The notes under the pieces are model-generated. The model worked only from the letters and a program-made list of their open reading frames with translations, ran no database searches and was not told where the DNA came from. From Methanobrevibacter sp. (GTDB taxonomy: Archaea; Methanobacteriota; Methanobacteria; Methanobacteriales; Methanobacteriaceae), in NCBI GenBank assembly GCA_016291275.1, contig JAEEWY010000003.1:1-22901 (forward strand): DNA of 22,901 nt, read 5' to 3'. Below, one piece after another: positions 1 to 7,185 of the stretch. Both the position numbers and the translations under genes were made by a program. Each line of letters starts with the position of its first letter. Position 1 is the stretch's first letter.

Positions 1-1025
1 GCAATGTTTGTTCCAGCTGCAATATTACAATTGGAACCTAAAATGGAGTCACCTACATAACTTAAATGGCTTACATTGGTGTTTTCCATAATGATTGAGT
101 TCTTGATTTCCACTGCATTACCTATGTGGACATTATCTCCAAAGTAGGAATTTCCTCTAATGTATGAGTTTGGTCCAATGTCACAGTTTTTACCGATGTA
201 AACAGGGCCTTTAATGTAAACTCCAGAACGAAGAAGACTGCCTTCATCTAAAAATACTTCTCCATGGATTGTAACTCCCTCTTCAACAGTTCCTTTGATT
301 TCTCCTTCAATATGATTGAGCAATTCTTCGTTGATTTCAATCAATTCCCATGGTTTTCCAATGTCCATCCATTCTTTAGTGGTCTTATGTCCTTTAACCA
401 CTTTTCCATCAGCTATTTGAAGGGATAGGGAATCTGTGATTTCGTATTCTCCTCTTGGAGAAACTTCAGTCTTGTCAATTTTATCAAAGATGTCCTTATT
501 GAAAATATAAATTCCAGTGTTAATCAAATTACTTGGAGCTTCATCTTTTTTAGGTTTTTCAACAATATTGATGATATTGTCTCCATCCAATTCAACAACA
601 CCGAATGCACTTGGATCTTCAACTTCTGTAAGAACCATTAATGTGTCTGGCTTTGATTCTTCATAATCTTCAATGATTTCACTAAGGATGTCTACATCCA
701 ATATGATGTCTCCATTAAGAGTGATTAAGCTGTCTTCAATGAAGTCTTTTCCATAGCCAATTGCATCTGCAGTACCTTCCAATTTGCTTTGTGTAGCATA
801 ACTGATATTCACTCCAAGATGGGAACCATCCTTAAAGTAATCTCTAACAATTTCTTCTTTATATCCTACAATAAGGAGAATGTCTTTCACACCACAGTCT
901 CGCAGTGCCTCTATATTATATTGAATAATAGGTTTTCCAGCAACAGGCAACATTGTTTTAGGTTTTGTGAGAGTTAAAGGTCTCATTCTTGTTCCTTCGC
1001 CTGCACTTAAGATTATAGCTTTCAC
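1..1025 (-). CDS. glmU: GlmU-like bifunctional sugar-1-phosphate nucleotidylyltransferase/acetyltransferase (3' end cut by window)
   Basis: This gene reads from a GTG start at 1025 off the left edge, giving 341 codons. The start is fixed by AGGAGG just upstream on the minus strand. Residues 1-230 form the nucleotidyltransferase: AIILSAGEGTRMRPLT near the N-terminus with KPKTMLPVAGKP, NGD at 104-106 (metal aspartate) and EWMDIGKPW at 218-226. From about residue 241 a left-handed beta-helix of hexapeptides follows. HLSYVGDSILGS starting at residue 320 matches the acetyltransferase active site of GlmU, where this histidine is catalytic, so both activities seem present. Known role: acetylation of glucosamine-1-phosphate and transfer to UTP, giving UDP-GlcNAc in the cytosol. 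GlmM, the preceding enzyme, is encoded nearby on the same strand. The exact sugar and nucleotide are inferred, since related archaeal enzymes also act as glucose-1-phosphate thymidylyl- or uridylyltransferases. Confidence 0.88.
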   Translation of the reverse strand, partial: MKAIILSAGEGTRMRPLTLTKPKTMLPVAGKPIIQYNIEALRDCGVKDILLIVGYKEEIVRDYFKDGSHLGVNISYATQSKLEGTADAIGYGKDFIEDSLITLNGDIILDVDILSEIIEDYEESKPDTLMVLTEVEDPSAFGVVELDGDNIINIVEKPKKDEAPSNLINTGIYIFNKDIFDKIDKTEVSPRGEYEITDSLSLQIADGKVVKGHKTTKEWMDIGKPWELIEINEELLNHIEGEIKGTVEEGVTIHGEVFLDEGSLLRSGVYIKGPVYIGKNCDIGPNSYIRGNSYFGDNVHIGNAVEIKNSIIMENTNVSHLSYVGDSILGSNCNIAAGTNI

Positions 1026-1284
1026 CTAATTCCTCCTATTTTTATTATCTTCTCATAATTAATTTTTTTATTATTTATTCGTGTTTTATCTTTTTCTATG
1101 ATTGGCATAAAAATTTTAATAATATTTTGAATATTTTTTACCAATTTTAGATACCTTATTTTTATATTACTTTTTATTCATTTAAATAATTATTTAAAAT
1201 ATTTCATTTTTTATATAATCTATATATAAAATTACGGTGAAATATTGTTCGGTTATTTAGGAATCACATTAATAAAAAAAGTTT

Positions 1285-1293
1285 TTTATATAA
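1285..1293 (+). promoter_or_regulatory. TATA box for the rubredoxin gene
   Basis: TTTATATAA preceded by an A-rich stretch (BRE-like) lies 71 bases before the rubredoxin start. Archaeal transcription would begin about 25 bases downstream, near 1315, leaving a leader of about 50 bases. Called by eye from archaeal promoter consensus. Confidence 0.55.
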
Positions 1294-1363
1294 GTTTGTA
1301 CATATTAGAATTATAGTTAATTAACTAATTATTTGATTAATTAAATTTAAAAAAGGTGATTAT

Positions 1364-1525
1364 ATGGTAAAATATGTATGTATGCATTGTGAATACACTT
1401 GGGACTCTGAAACTGGAGATGAAACTTACAAAGTACCAGCAGGACCTATCGAAGACTTCCCTGATGACTGGGTATGCCCTCAATGTGCTGCAGGTATTGA
1501 AGGAATTATCACTGAAGACGAATAA
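1364..1525 (+). CDS. Rubredoxin (53 aa)
   Basis: This short gene encodes a one-iron electron carrier. The two metal-binding knuckles are visible: CMHC at residues 6-9 and CPQC at 38-41, with the family pattern of a tyrosine/tryptophan after the first knuckle (EYTWD), GD at 18-19, and FPDDWVCPQC before the second. Length 53 is typical of rubredoxins. It lacks the usual glycine after the first CxxC (glutamate here), so it is a slightly divergent member. The start has an excellent ribosome site, AAAAGGTGAT six bases ahead. It has its own TATA box and a hairpin terminator, so it is a monocistronic gene on the strand opposite to its neighbours. In anaerobic methanogens rubredoxins usually pass electrons to flavodiiron proteins or rubrerythrins for oxygen and peroxide removal; the partner here is unknown. 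Confidence 0.9.
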   Translation: MVKYVCMHCEYTWDSETGDETYKVPAGPIEDFPDDWVCPQCAAGIEGIITEDE

Positions 1526-1549
1526 GTTTTAGTATAATTCTTCAAGCTT

Positions 1550-1587
1550 AAAGTTTGATCAAAACTTTTTCTTTTTTATTTTTTTAA
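1550..1587 (+). terminator. Hairpin plus poly-T terminator of the rubredoxin gene
   Basis: AAAGTTTGATCAAAACTTT at 1550-1568 folds around GATC (one bulged A) and runs straight into T-rich sequence to 1587. It starts 25 bases after the stop codon. The following 1590-1630 is a simple TTCTTA-type low-complexity run. Confidence 0.6.
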
Positions 1588-1725
1588 CTATTTTTCTATT
1601 CTTATTTTCTTATTCTTATTCTTATTTTATTTGTAGCTATTTTTTTTTAAAAATTTAATTTATAAAAATTTAATTCGCATTCATTAAAACAAATTATTTT
1701 TTCATAAAAAAAATTTAGAGAATAA

Positions 1726-3072
1726 TTAAATATTCTCTTTAATGATTTTAATGCAAGTGTCTTTGATTTCTTCAGCTTTTTCTTCTGTTTTAGCTTCTAA
1801 AGTTATTCTCACATAATCTTCAGTTCCAGAAGGTCTGACTAAAACCCAGCTTCCATCATTGAAGCTTAATCTTATTCCATCGATTGTATTGATGTCCTTA
1901 ATGTCATCAAATACATCCTTCAAGAGATCTTCCATGTTTTCCATGACTTTGAATTTCTCTTCTTTGGAACAGATTACCTTTTCTCTCATATGAGGGTATT
2001 GATGGAATTTTTCAAGAAGTTCAGATAATTTTCCTTCCTTGGAAACGATTTCTGCCATTCTAAGACCAGACAATATTCCGTCTGGGCACATGCAGAAGTC
2101 TGGATGCAACCAAGTACCTGATGGTTCTCCACCAAAGCTTGCATCTTCCTCAATCATAACTTCAGCAACGTTTACGTCACCTACTTTGGTTCTAAGAACT
2201 TTTCCTCCGACTTCTTCCATTGCTTCATCCATGCATAATCCTGCATCGACAGTGGTTACAACAGTTCCGCCGAATTTCTTTGAAACAAGTGCCAAAAGTT
2301 TATCGAACTCAGAAACTCTTCCCTTTTCATCAACGGTAATCATTCTGTCTGCATCACCGTCGTGTGCAATTCCCAAATCTGATTCGGTTGCTACAACCGC
2401 TTTCATTAGGCTTGAGAGATTTGCTTCATTAGGTTCAGGGTTCCTTCCTGGGAAGAATCCATCAACTTGTGAATTCAAGGTGATCACTTCACAACCTGCT
2501 TTCCTGAATATGATAGGTGAAAGTTCTGATCCTGCACCGCAAGCACAGTCAATAACCACTTTAAGTCCAGGCTTAATGTCTACAATGTCCAATAAGTCAT
2601 CGATGTATTGCTTTTTGATTTCATCGTTATGGCTTATAATGCCTATTTTGTCCCATTCCACTTTACCGAAATCTTGATTATAATAGATTTCCTCTATTTT
2701 CTCTTCCTGTTCTGGGGTATAAGCCATTCCGTTCTTATTCCAAAGCTTTATTCCATTGTACTGTGATGGGTTGTGAGATGCAGTAAGCATTATTCCTGCG
2801 TCAGCATCAAGTTTTAAAGTTGCATAACCTACAAGAGGGGTTGGCACCATACCTATCTTAACAACATCCACTCCATGTTCAATGAGGCCTGCGGTAATGG
2901 CCTGTTCCAACATTCTATTGGTGGTTCTGGTATCATAACCTATAACAACTTTCCCAGTATTGTTTAAGTATTTGGCAAGTGATTTTCCTATTTTCAATGC
3001 TAGTTCTGAGTTAATCTCTGAACCGATTTTACCTCTGATTCCAGAAGTTCCAAATAGTTTTTTATTTGTCAT
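1726..3072 (-). CDS. glmM: Phosphoglucosamine mutase (GlmM, alpha-D-phosphohexomutase family)
   Basis: The 448-residue protein interconverts glucosamine-6-phosphate and glucosamine-1-phosphate through a phosphoserine intermediate. Visible motifs, in order: FGTSGIRG at 7-14, the catalytic loop TASHNPSQYNGIK with Ser99, the magnesium loop DGDADR at 238-243, the sugar-binding loop GGEPSGT at 314-320, and the phosphate-binding loop RPSGTED at 413-419. All four domains of the family are complete and length is normal. The start follows AAAGGGAG. It lies 59 bases after apgM on the same strand, probably in one transcript, and shares a pathway with glmU at the left edge. Archaeal members can also accept glucose or mannose phosphates, so the sugar is assigned mainly from similarity and the neighbouring glmU. 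Product feeds UDP-GlcNAc for pseudomurein and glycoconjugates. Confidence 0.92.
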   Translation of the reverse strand: MTNKKLFGTSGIRGKIGSEINSELALKIGKSLAKYLNNTGKVVIGYDTRTTNRMLEQAITAGLIEHGVDVVKIGMVPTPLVGYATLKLDADAGIMLTASHNPSQYNGIKLWNKNGMAYTPEQEEKIEEIYYNQDFGKVEWDKIGIISHNDEIKKQYIDDLLDIVDIKPGLKVVIDCACGAGSELSPIIFRKAGCEVITLNSQVDGFFPGRNPEPNEANLSSLMKAVVATESDLGIAHDGDADRMITVDEKGRVSEFDKLLALVSKKFGGTVVTTVDAGLCMDEAMEEVGGKVLRTKVGDVNVAEVMIEEDASFGGEPSGTWLHPDFCMCPDGILSGLRMAEIVSKEGKLSELLEKFHQYPHMREKVICSKEEKFKVMENMEDLLKDVFDDIKDINTIDGIRLSFNDGSWVLVRPSGTEDYVRITLEAKTEEKAEEIKDTCIKIIKENI

Positions 3073-3131
3073 GATTTAACTCCCTTTATCGAATTAAATG
3101 GTGAAATATAATCATCATTAGTTTATTGATT

Positions 3132-4370
3132 TTAAGCTCCGAATTTATGTGCATATCCCATTAAGTCAGTCATGATATTCATCACGTCAGCACCTCTGAT
3201 TCTGCACATGCCACCTTTTGCAACAGCAAATTCATTGTATTCACAAACGTCATCCACTCTAACTTCAGGACCGTTGATTAAGATAGGAACTGGGTCTCCT
3301 GAATGGTTTTTAACTGAAATAGGTGTTGAATGATCTGCAGTTAAGAAGATATAGCAATCTTCCAATTTAAGGAGTTCGCTCATTACGACTTCGTCAACCT
3401 TTTCAATGAATTTCAATTTTTCCTCTGCATTACCATCGTGGCCTGCTTCATCTGCACCATCAATATTGATTAGGAAGAAGTCATGCTCGCTATTGTTTAC
3501 TTGGTCTATGATTGTGTCTCTGATGTTTTCGAGGTTAGTGTCAGTTCCACCAGTAACATCTTCCATTTCAATGATATCCATTCCTGCAAAGCGACCAATA
3601 CCCATAATAAGTCCTGTTTCTGCGATACATGCAGAGTTCACTTCGTATTTGTCGTTTATTGATTCAACTTCAGGCACTTCCCCAGCACCACGAGGAATGA
3701 TTATGTTTGCAGGTGCTTCACCTTCTTCTATTCTTTTGAGATTTACTGGATGGTCTTTAGTCATTTCATAAGATTTAGCTACTAATTTGTTTAATATGTC
3801 TGCAGTTTTTTCTGCTTCTGGACTTCCGTCAAGAGCTTTAACTGTCTTAGGTTTGTTTCCTTCCACTTTAGGATCTGCATCGCTTACTTTGCCGGATAAT
3901 CCTTCTCCCCTAAGCACAAGAACTGCTCTGTGTCCAGTTGATTCCTTAAAGATGATTTCAATGTCTTCATAGCCTTCAATTTTCATTGTGTTCAAGGTTG
4001 CTATGATCTCATCGGTTCCTTCTCTAATTCTTCCTGCACGTCTATCTGTAATTATTCCATCTTCATCGGATGTTGAAAAATTGCATCTGAATGCTATGTC
4101 TCCAGGAATAACATCTACACCAACACCAACAGCTTCAAATGGGCCTCTTCCAGTGTATACTTCGTAAGGGTTGTAGCCTAAAATAGATAAGTGTGCTGTA
4201 TCACTTCCTGGAATGATTCCCGGAGCTATTGAATCCATTAAGCCGGTAATTCCTCTTTCTGCCATTTTGTCCATATTTGGAGTTTTAGCTGCTTGTAGTG
4301 TAGTTTGATTGTTAAGCTCTTTTAAAGGACGGCCTGCCATCCCATCCATAACCAATATTAATCCTTTCAT
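3132..4370 (-). CDS. apgM: 2,3-bisphosphoglycerate-independent phosphoglycerate mutase, archaeal type
   Basis: The 412-residue enzyme interconverts 3- and 2-phosphoglycerate in glycolysis/gluconeogenesis and belongs to the alkaline-phosphatase superfamily. Metal and catalytic residues are visible: MDGM at 8-11, the nucleophile region IIPGSDTAHLSILGYNP with Ser56, DGADEAGHDG at 304-313, TADHST at 344-349 and the histidine of KNHSGDPVP at 356. The length matches the archaeal ApgM family, which is shorter than bacterial GpmI (about 510). The ribosome site GATGGTG lies six bases before the ATG. It is the first gene of an apgM-glmM pair. Methanogens need this step to make phosphoenolpyruvate and, through gluconeogenesis, the hexose phosphates used by GlmM and GlmU, so the pairing is metabolically sensible. 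Confidence 0.93.
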   Translation of the reverse strand: MKGLILVMDGMAGRPLKELNNQTTLQAAKTPNMDKMAERGITGLMDSIAPGIIPGSDTAHLSILGYNPYEVYTGRGPFEAVGVGVDVIPGDIAFRCNFSTSDEDGIITDRRAGRIREGTDEIIATLNTMKIEGYEDIEIIFKESTGHRAVLVLRGEGLSGKVSDADPKVEGNKPKTVKALDGSPEAEKTADILNKLVAKSYEMTKDHPVNLKRIEEGEAPANIIIPRGAGEVPEVESINDKYEVNSACIAETGLIMGIGRFAGMDIIEMEDVTGGTDTNLENIRDTIIDQVNNSEHDFFLINIDGADEAGHDGNAEEKLKFIEKVDEVVMSELLKLEDCYIFLTADHSTPISVKNHSGDPVPILINGPEVRVDDVCEYNEFAVAKGGMCRIRGADVMNIMTDLMGYAHKFGA

Positions 4371-4810
4371 ATTTTCACCATCACAATAAATTGAAATAGA
4401 AATAAAGTTATTTATTTAATTTTTAATTTTTTATTTAAATTCTAATTTTAATTTAAATTATAATTTTTTATTAAAATTTTTATTTTCGATTTGAATAAAT
4501 ATCTGAATATTTGAAAAGTAATATTAAATCAATTAATATTTACTATTAATAAAATATATGAATTTATATGCTTATAAAATTTGTTTTTATTTTAGTGGAT
4601 ATTTTTTTAAAAAACTTGAAAAAGTAGTTGAAATTTTATTTGTATTAAGTAAAATTGAGAAAAAACTTAAAATATTAAACATTACTTTATAAAATATCTT
4701 TTAAAATATCTTTTAAAATGTATTTTAAAATAAAAATTAAAAAAAGTTTTGAAAAAAAGAGTTCAATCTTAAATAAAAAAAAATGAAAAAAAATGAAAAA
4801 ATTAAAGTTT
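4371..4810. other. AT-rich gap between DUF92 gene and apgM
   Basis: 440 bases, nearly pure A/T. It must hold the apgM promoter and the end of the DUF92 transcript, both reading leftward. An imperfect inverted repeat (AGTAATATTAA at 4517-4527 with TTAATATTTACT at 4533-4544) and a period-12 run (separate entry) are the only structures seen. No coding frame or RNA gene is supported. Confidence 0.6.
4691..4731. repeat. Short tandem repeat, 12-base unit
   Basis: About three and a half copies of AAAATATCTTTT in a row; the third copy has two changes. It is intergenic, downstream of the DUF92 gene, and could be slippage-generated low-complexity DNA. Confidence 0.6.
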
Positions 4811-5509
4811 TTACATTACAGAAACGATACCAATGATTGCCCCACAGATTGTAGCAAGCAAATTGACATGTTCATTGTTTATGTAATGTCTTCTCTCGAG
4901 AACTGCTCCAAGGATACTGTCAATAAAGCAACCTAAAGTTCCTGAGATAACTGAAATCTTTATAGCTATTAAAGGATCTGAAATGATTCCCAATAGGAAT
5001 GAAGCAATTCCAATTATTCCTGCACCTACAATTGCTGCAGAAGTTCCTAAAATTGATATTGCACCATCAGTTCCAGGAGCCACTTTCTTGAAAGTGGTTA
5101 TTAAGCGAGGTTCTTGAAGAACACCTATTTCGCTAGCTAATGTATCTGCTGTAGCAGTAGCAACTGCTCCAATGAATCCTCCCGCCAAAGGAAGATAATA
5201 GCTTCCAAATGCTGCCATTAGAAAAGCAACCAAACCGTTTGAGATTACATTTTTTGCAGTTCTTGTCTTTTCATATTGGCCGATTTCCTTCTTGTATGGT
5301 TTTGAAAAGCGTGTAGCAAATATGCTCAAACCAAAGAACAGCACGATTAGAATGAACCATGGTACTCCTGCTGAGAAGATGATTGTAATTCCCATAAAGA
5401 TCATTATAAGGGAACCTAATAAGTCTAAGCTTTTTCTCTTATAGCTTATTCCACCTAAAATAAACAGAAGTATGACATATCCCCAATTTATTACAAAAGC
5501 TTCATGCAT
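4811..5509 (-). CDS. DUF92/TIGR00297 (TMEM19-like) integral membrane protein
   Basis: The 232-residue protein is strongly hydrophobic with about six membrane segments (roughly 10-20, 30-48, 48-64, 90-120, 148-176, 180-202 and 215-232, some merging). Family signatures are present: KTRTAKNVISNG at 81-92, ATADTLASEIG at 119-129, FKKVAPGTDGAIS at 140-152 and GCFIDSILGAVLE at 193-205. The ribosome site GTGAT sits four bases before ATG. The plant member VTE6 is a phytyl-phosphate kinase, so a role in phosphorylating isoprenyl phosphates (lipid salvage) is a reasonable guess but not shown here. It stands alone, separated from its neighbours by gaps of more than 300 bases on both sides. Family assignment is firm, function is not. 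Confidence 0.82.
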   Translation of the reverse strand: MHEAFVINWGYVILLFILGGISYKRKSLDLLGSLIMIFMGITIIFSAGVPWFILIVLFFGLSIFATRFSKPYKKEIGQYEKTRTAKNVISNGLVAFLMAAFGSYYLPLAGGFIGAVATATADTLASEIGVLQEPRLITTFKKVAPGTDGAISILGTSAAIVGAGIIGIASFLLGIISDPLIAIKISVISGTLGCFIDSILGAVLERRHYINNEHVNLLATICGAIIGIVSVM

Positions 5510-5833
5510 ATAATCACTTTTATTAAGTATTATTAATTTTTAATTAGTCTGAATTATTATTCTCTAATAATTATTTAGTCTCTAATTCTTATTAAATGTT
5601 ATTTTTTATTTATTACTTTTACAAACTTATTTAAATAGTTTACTAATTGTTTGAATCGAAGTGGATAGAAAAAAAGAAATTTATTTTATAGAAATATCAA
5701 GAATTAGAATTTATAGAATTAGAATTTATAGAATTAGAATTAATAGAATTAAAAATAGTATATATTAAAAAAGTTTGATAAAAAATTTAAAGAATAAAAA
5801 TAGTTAAAAAAAGAAAATAAAATATTAGAAAAT
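5510..5833. other. AT-rich gap between rps3ae and DUF92 gene
   Basis: 324 bases holding the DUF92 promoter and the 3' end of the S3Ae transcript, both leftward, plus a 15-base tandem repeat. I see no coding frame or RNA gene. Confidence 0.55.
5700..5757. repeat. Tandem repeat, 15-base unit
   Basis: AGAATTAGAATTTAT occurs at 5700-5714 and 5715-5729, a one-base variant at 5730-5744, and a partial fourth copy follows. Intergenic, between the S3Ae stop and the DUF92 start. Confidence 0.75.
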
Positions 5834-6412
5834 TTATTCTAATACTTTACTTTTGATGATTTCCACTCTTTTAAGAGGATAGATTTTTTTAGCTTTGTGG
5901 TAAATTTCAGAAGCTAATCTACCGTTTACAGAGTTTTCTACGAGTTCATCAAAGGTTTTTTCTGAAGCTACTTTAGTAACTAATTCGTTAATGGTTTCTC
6001 TCATGTATTTTTGTTGGGAAGATTTTGCTCTTCTGGTAGTTACAGCTAATACATGGAGTTTTAATTTACGTTCATCTTGGGTAGTTACGATAACAGGAGC
6101 ATCGATTCTACTGGTTCCTCTTCTGATCATACTTCTTACGTAATCAGTAGTGGTTTTGTGTCCAGTGAATTTAGTGTTTGCGATGTTTCCGTTTACATCA
6201 TTTACTTCAAATTGTAATTTGATGTATTGTTTAGAGAAGTCACCGGTTAATTCTCTCATGGTTACTTCTACAGTTCTTCCGTACACGAGTTCAGGGTCTC
6301 TTGCAGGGGTGGTACCGATTTCTTTGTCTCCGAATGCTACAGGAGTTTTAATGGTGTACCAAGATTTTTCTTTCCAAGTGTCACGTACTCTACGTCTTTG
6401 TTTCTTTGCCAT
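5834..6412 (-). CDS. rps3ae: 30S ribosomal protein S3Ae (eS1)
   Basis: The 192-residue basic protein is the archaeal/eukaryotic small-subunit protein eS1, which sits near the platform and mRNA exit of the 30S subunit. Recognisable stretches: the basic N-terminus MAKKQRRRVRDTWKEKSWY, the segment IGTTPARDPELVYGRTVEV near 37-55, FTGHKTTTDYVRSMIRRGTSRID around 82-104, and the C-terminal KKIYPLKRVEIIKSKVL. Length is in the archaeal range. The ribosome site GAGAGG lies 9 bases ahead of the ATG. It is a single-gene unit here, facing away from the amidotransferase gene across a 770-base gap. The gene is written in codons richer in G/C than the surrounding gaps, as expected for a highly expressed gene. 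Confidence 0.95.
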   Translation of the reverse strand: MAKKQRRRVRDTWKEKSWYTIKTPVAFGDKEIGTTPARDPELVYGRTVEVTMRELTGDFSKQYIKLQFEVNDVNGNIANTKFTGHKTTTDYVRSMIRRGTSRIDAPVIVTTQDERKLKLHVLAVTTRRAKSSQQKYMRETINELVTKVASEKTFDELVENSVNGRLASEIYHKAKKIYPLKRVEIIKSKVLE

Positions 6413-6630
6413 TTATATCATTCCTCTCTATATTTTTGACGTAATTATTTTTTAGAATAATTGTTTTTGTTTTTTTATTGAAATAAAACATAGCTATGGC
6501 TAAACTATAATATAATATAAAATAGGATAGAAATCTAGCTATGATATAAGTTTTAGTTAAATCCAATGCTTATTGATCTCATGATGAATAATCATTAGAT
6601 GAAATAAAAAATATAATATTAAAATCACAG

Positions 6631-6675
6631 GTCAATGGGCTAATGTCACTTTAGATATCTGAAGTGGCCTTATAT
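6631..6675. ncRNA. Possible small structured RNA (GC-richer hairpin patch)
   Basis: Within A/T-rich DNA this patch contains GGGCTAATGTCACTT, a loop TAGATATCTG, then AAGTGGCC. CACTT pairs with AAGTG and, beyond a six-base bulge, GGC pairs with GCC. Strand is undetermined. A C-box-like ATGATGA occurs at 6579-6585 but no well-spaced D box, so a C/D guide RNA is not supported. Confidence 0.2.
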
Positions 6676-6780
6676 CAAAAATAGATACAAAAATAGTTAT
6701 AAAATTTGATTATAAGCTAAATAATTTTTATAATCTATAATTTACCTGCTCTGGAATCAATCCATTTAAATTAAAATAAT

Positions 6781-6839
6781 ATCATAAAAGTTTTAAATAA
6801 GTTTAAAACCCGCCCATAAAGGTTATTGTTAGTTATGAT
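6781..6839. ncRNA. Possible structured element: nested inverted repeats
   Basis: Outer arms ATCATAA (6781-6787) and TTATGAT (6833-6839) are perfectly complementary. Inside, GTTTTAAATAAGTTTAAAAC (6790-6809) is a perfect 8-base-pair hairpin with a four-base loop, followed by the only C-rich run of the gap (CCCGCCC, 6809-6815). Could be an RNA, a leader or protein-binding DNA. Confidence 0.2.
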
Positions 6840-7096
6840 TTTTATAGTATATAAATATTTTTGATATTATAATTTTTATCTAATAATTATTTTTGTATAT
6901 TTGGTAGTTATATTTAGTTAATTTTTTAAGTTATATTTAACATATTCCTATTATACTCTAAATATTTTATTATTATGTCTTAAATTAATATGTCTTAAAC
7001 ATATTTTGAAAATATTTTAATATTCCAATATATTTACAGTATATTTCTAGAAAATGTTTAAAAATTTTCTTATTATCCTGGTTTACTACTAAAACA

Positions 7097-7104
7097 TTTA
7101 AATA
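7097..7104 (+). promoter_or_regulatory. Candidate TATA box of the gamma-glutamyl gene set
   Basis: TTTAAATA about 89 bases before the amidotransferase ATG; start of transcription would fall near 7128, inside the palindrome at 7115-7130. Assigned by eye, with other A/T-rich options nearby. Confidence 0.35.
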
Positions 7105-7114
7105 ATATAAAAAA

Positions 7115-7130
7115 TATAACAATTGTTATA
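7115..7130. promoter_or_regulatory. Perfect 16-base palindrome, candidate operator
   Basis: TATAACAATTGTTATA is a perfect inverted repeat located where RNA polymerase would start for the downstream amidotransferase. Such a position suits a repressor site. In DNA this A/T-rich, about one such palindrome is expected by chance per window of this size (my rough estimate), so the location is the main support. Confidence 0.35.
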
Positions 7131-7185
7131 AAACTTTTTCATGTTTCATGATTTTGTTTTATTAAAAAATGAAAGGAGGTAAAAA

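Larger units (their letters stand above)
6413..7185. other. Long divergent intergenic region (rps3ae / amidotransferase)
   Basis: 773 bases with promoters on both sides. Candidate S3Ae TATA box on the minus strand at about 6505-6523 (ATTTTATATTATATTATAG). Two patches stand out from the A/T background: a GC-richer hairpin at 6631-6675 and a nested hairpin at 6781-6839 (separate entries). From 6850 to 7090 the DNA is almost pure A/T with nothing recognisable. No protein frame with a ribosome site was found. Confidence 0.55.

Noticed and set aside
2039..2677. 212-codon open frame opposite glmM
   Set aside because: Fully antisense to the conserved GlmM core; serine/proline-rich composition is typical of a shadow frame.
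6579..6664. C/D box guide RNA (ATGATGA ... CTGA)
   Set aside because: The boxes are about 80 bases apart with no internal D'/C' pair, longer than archaeal C/D RNAs.
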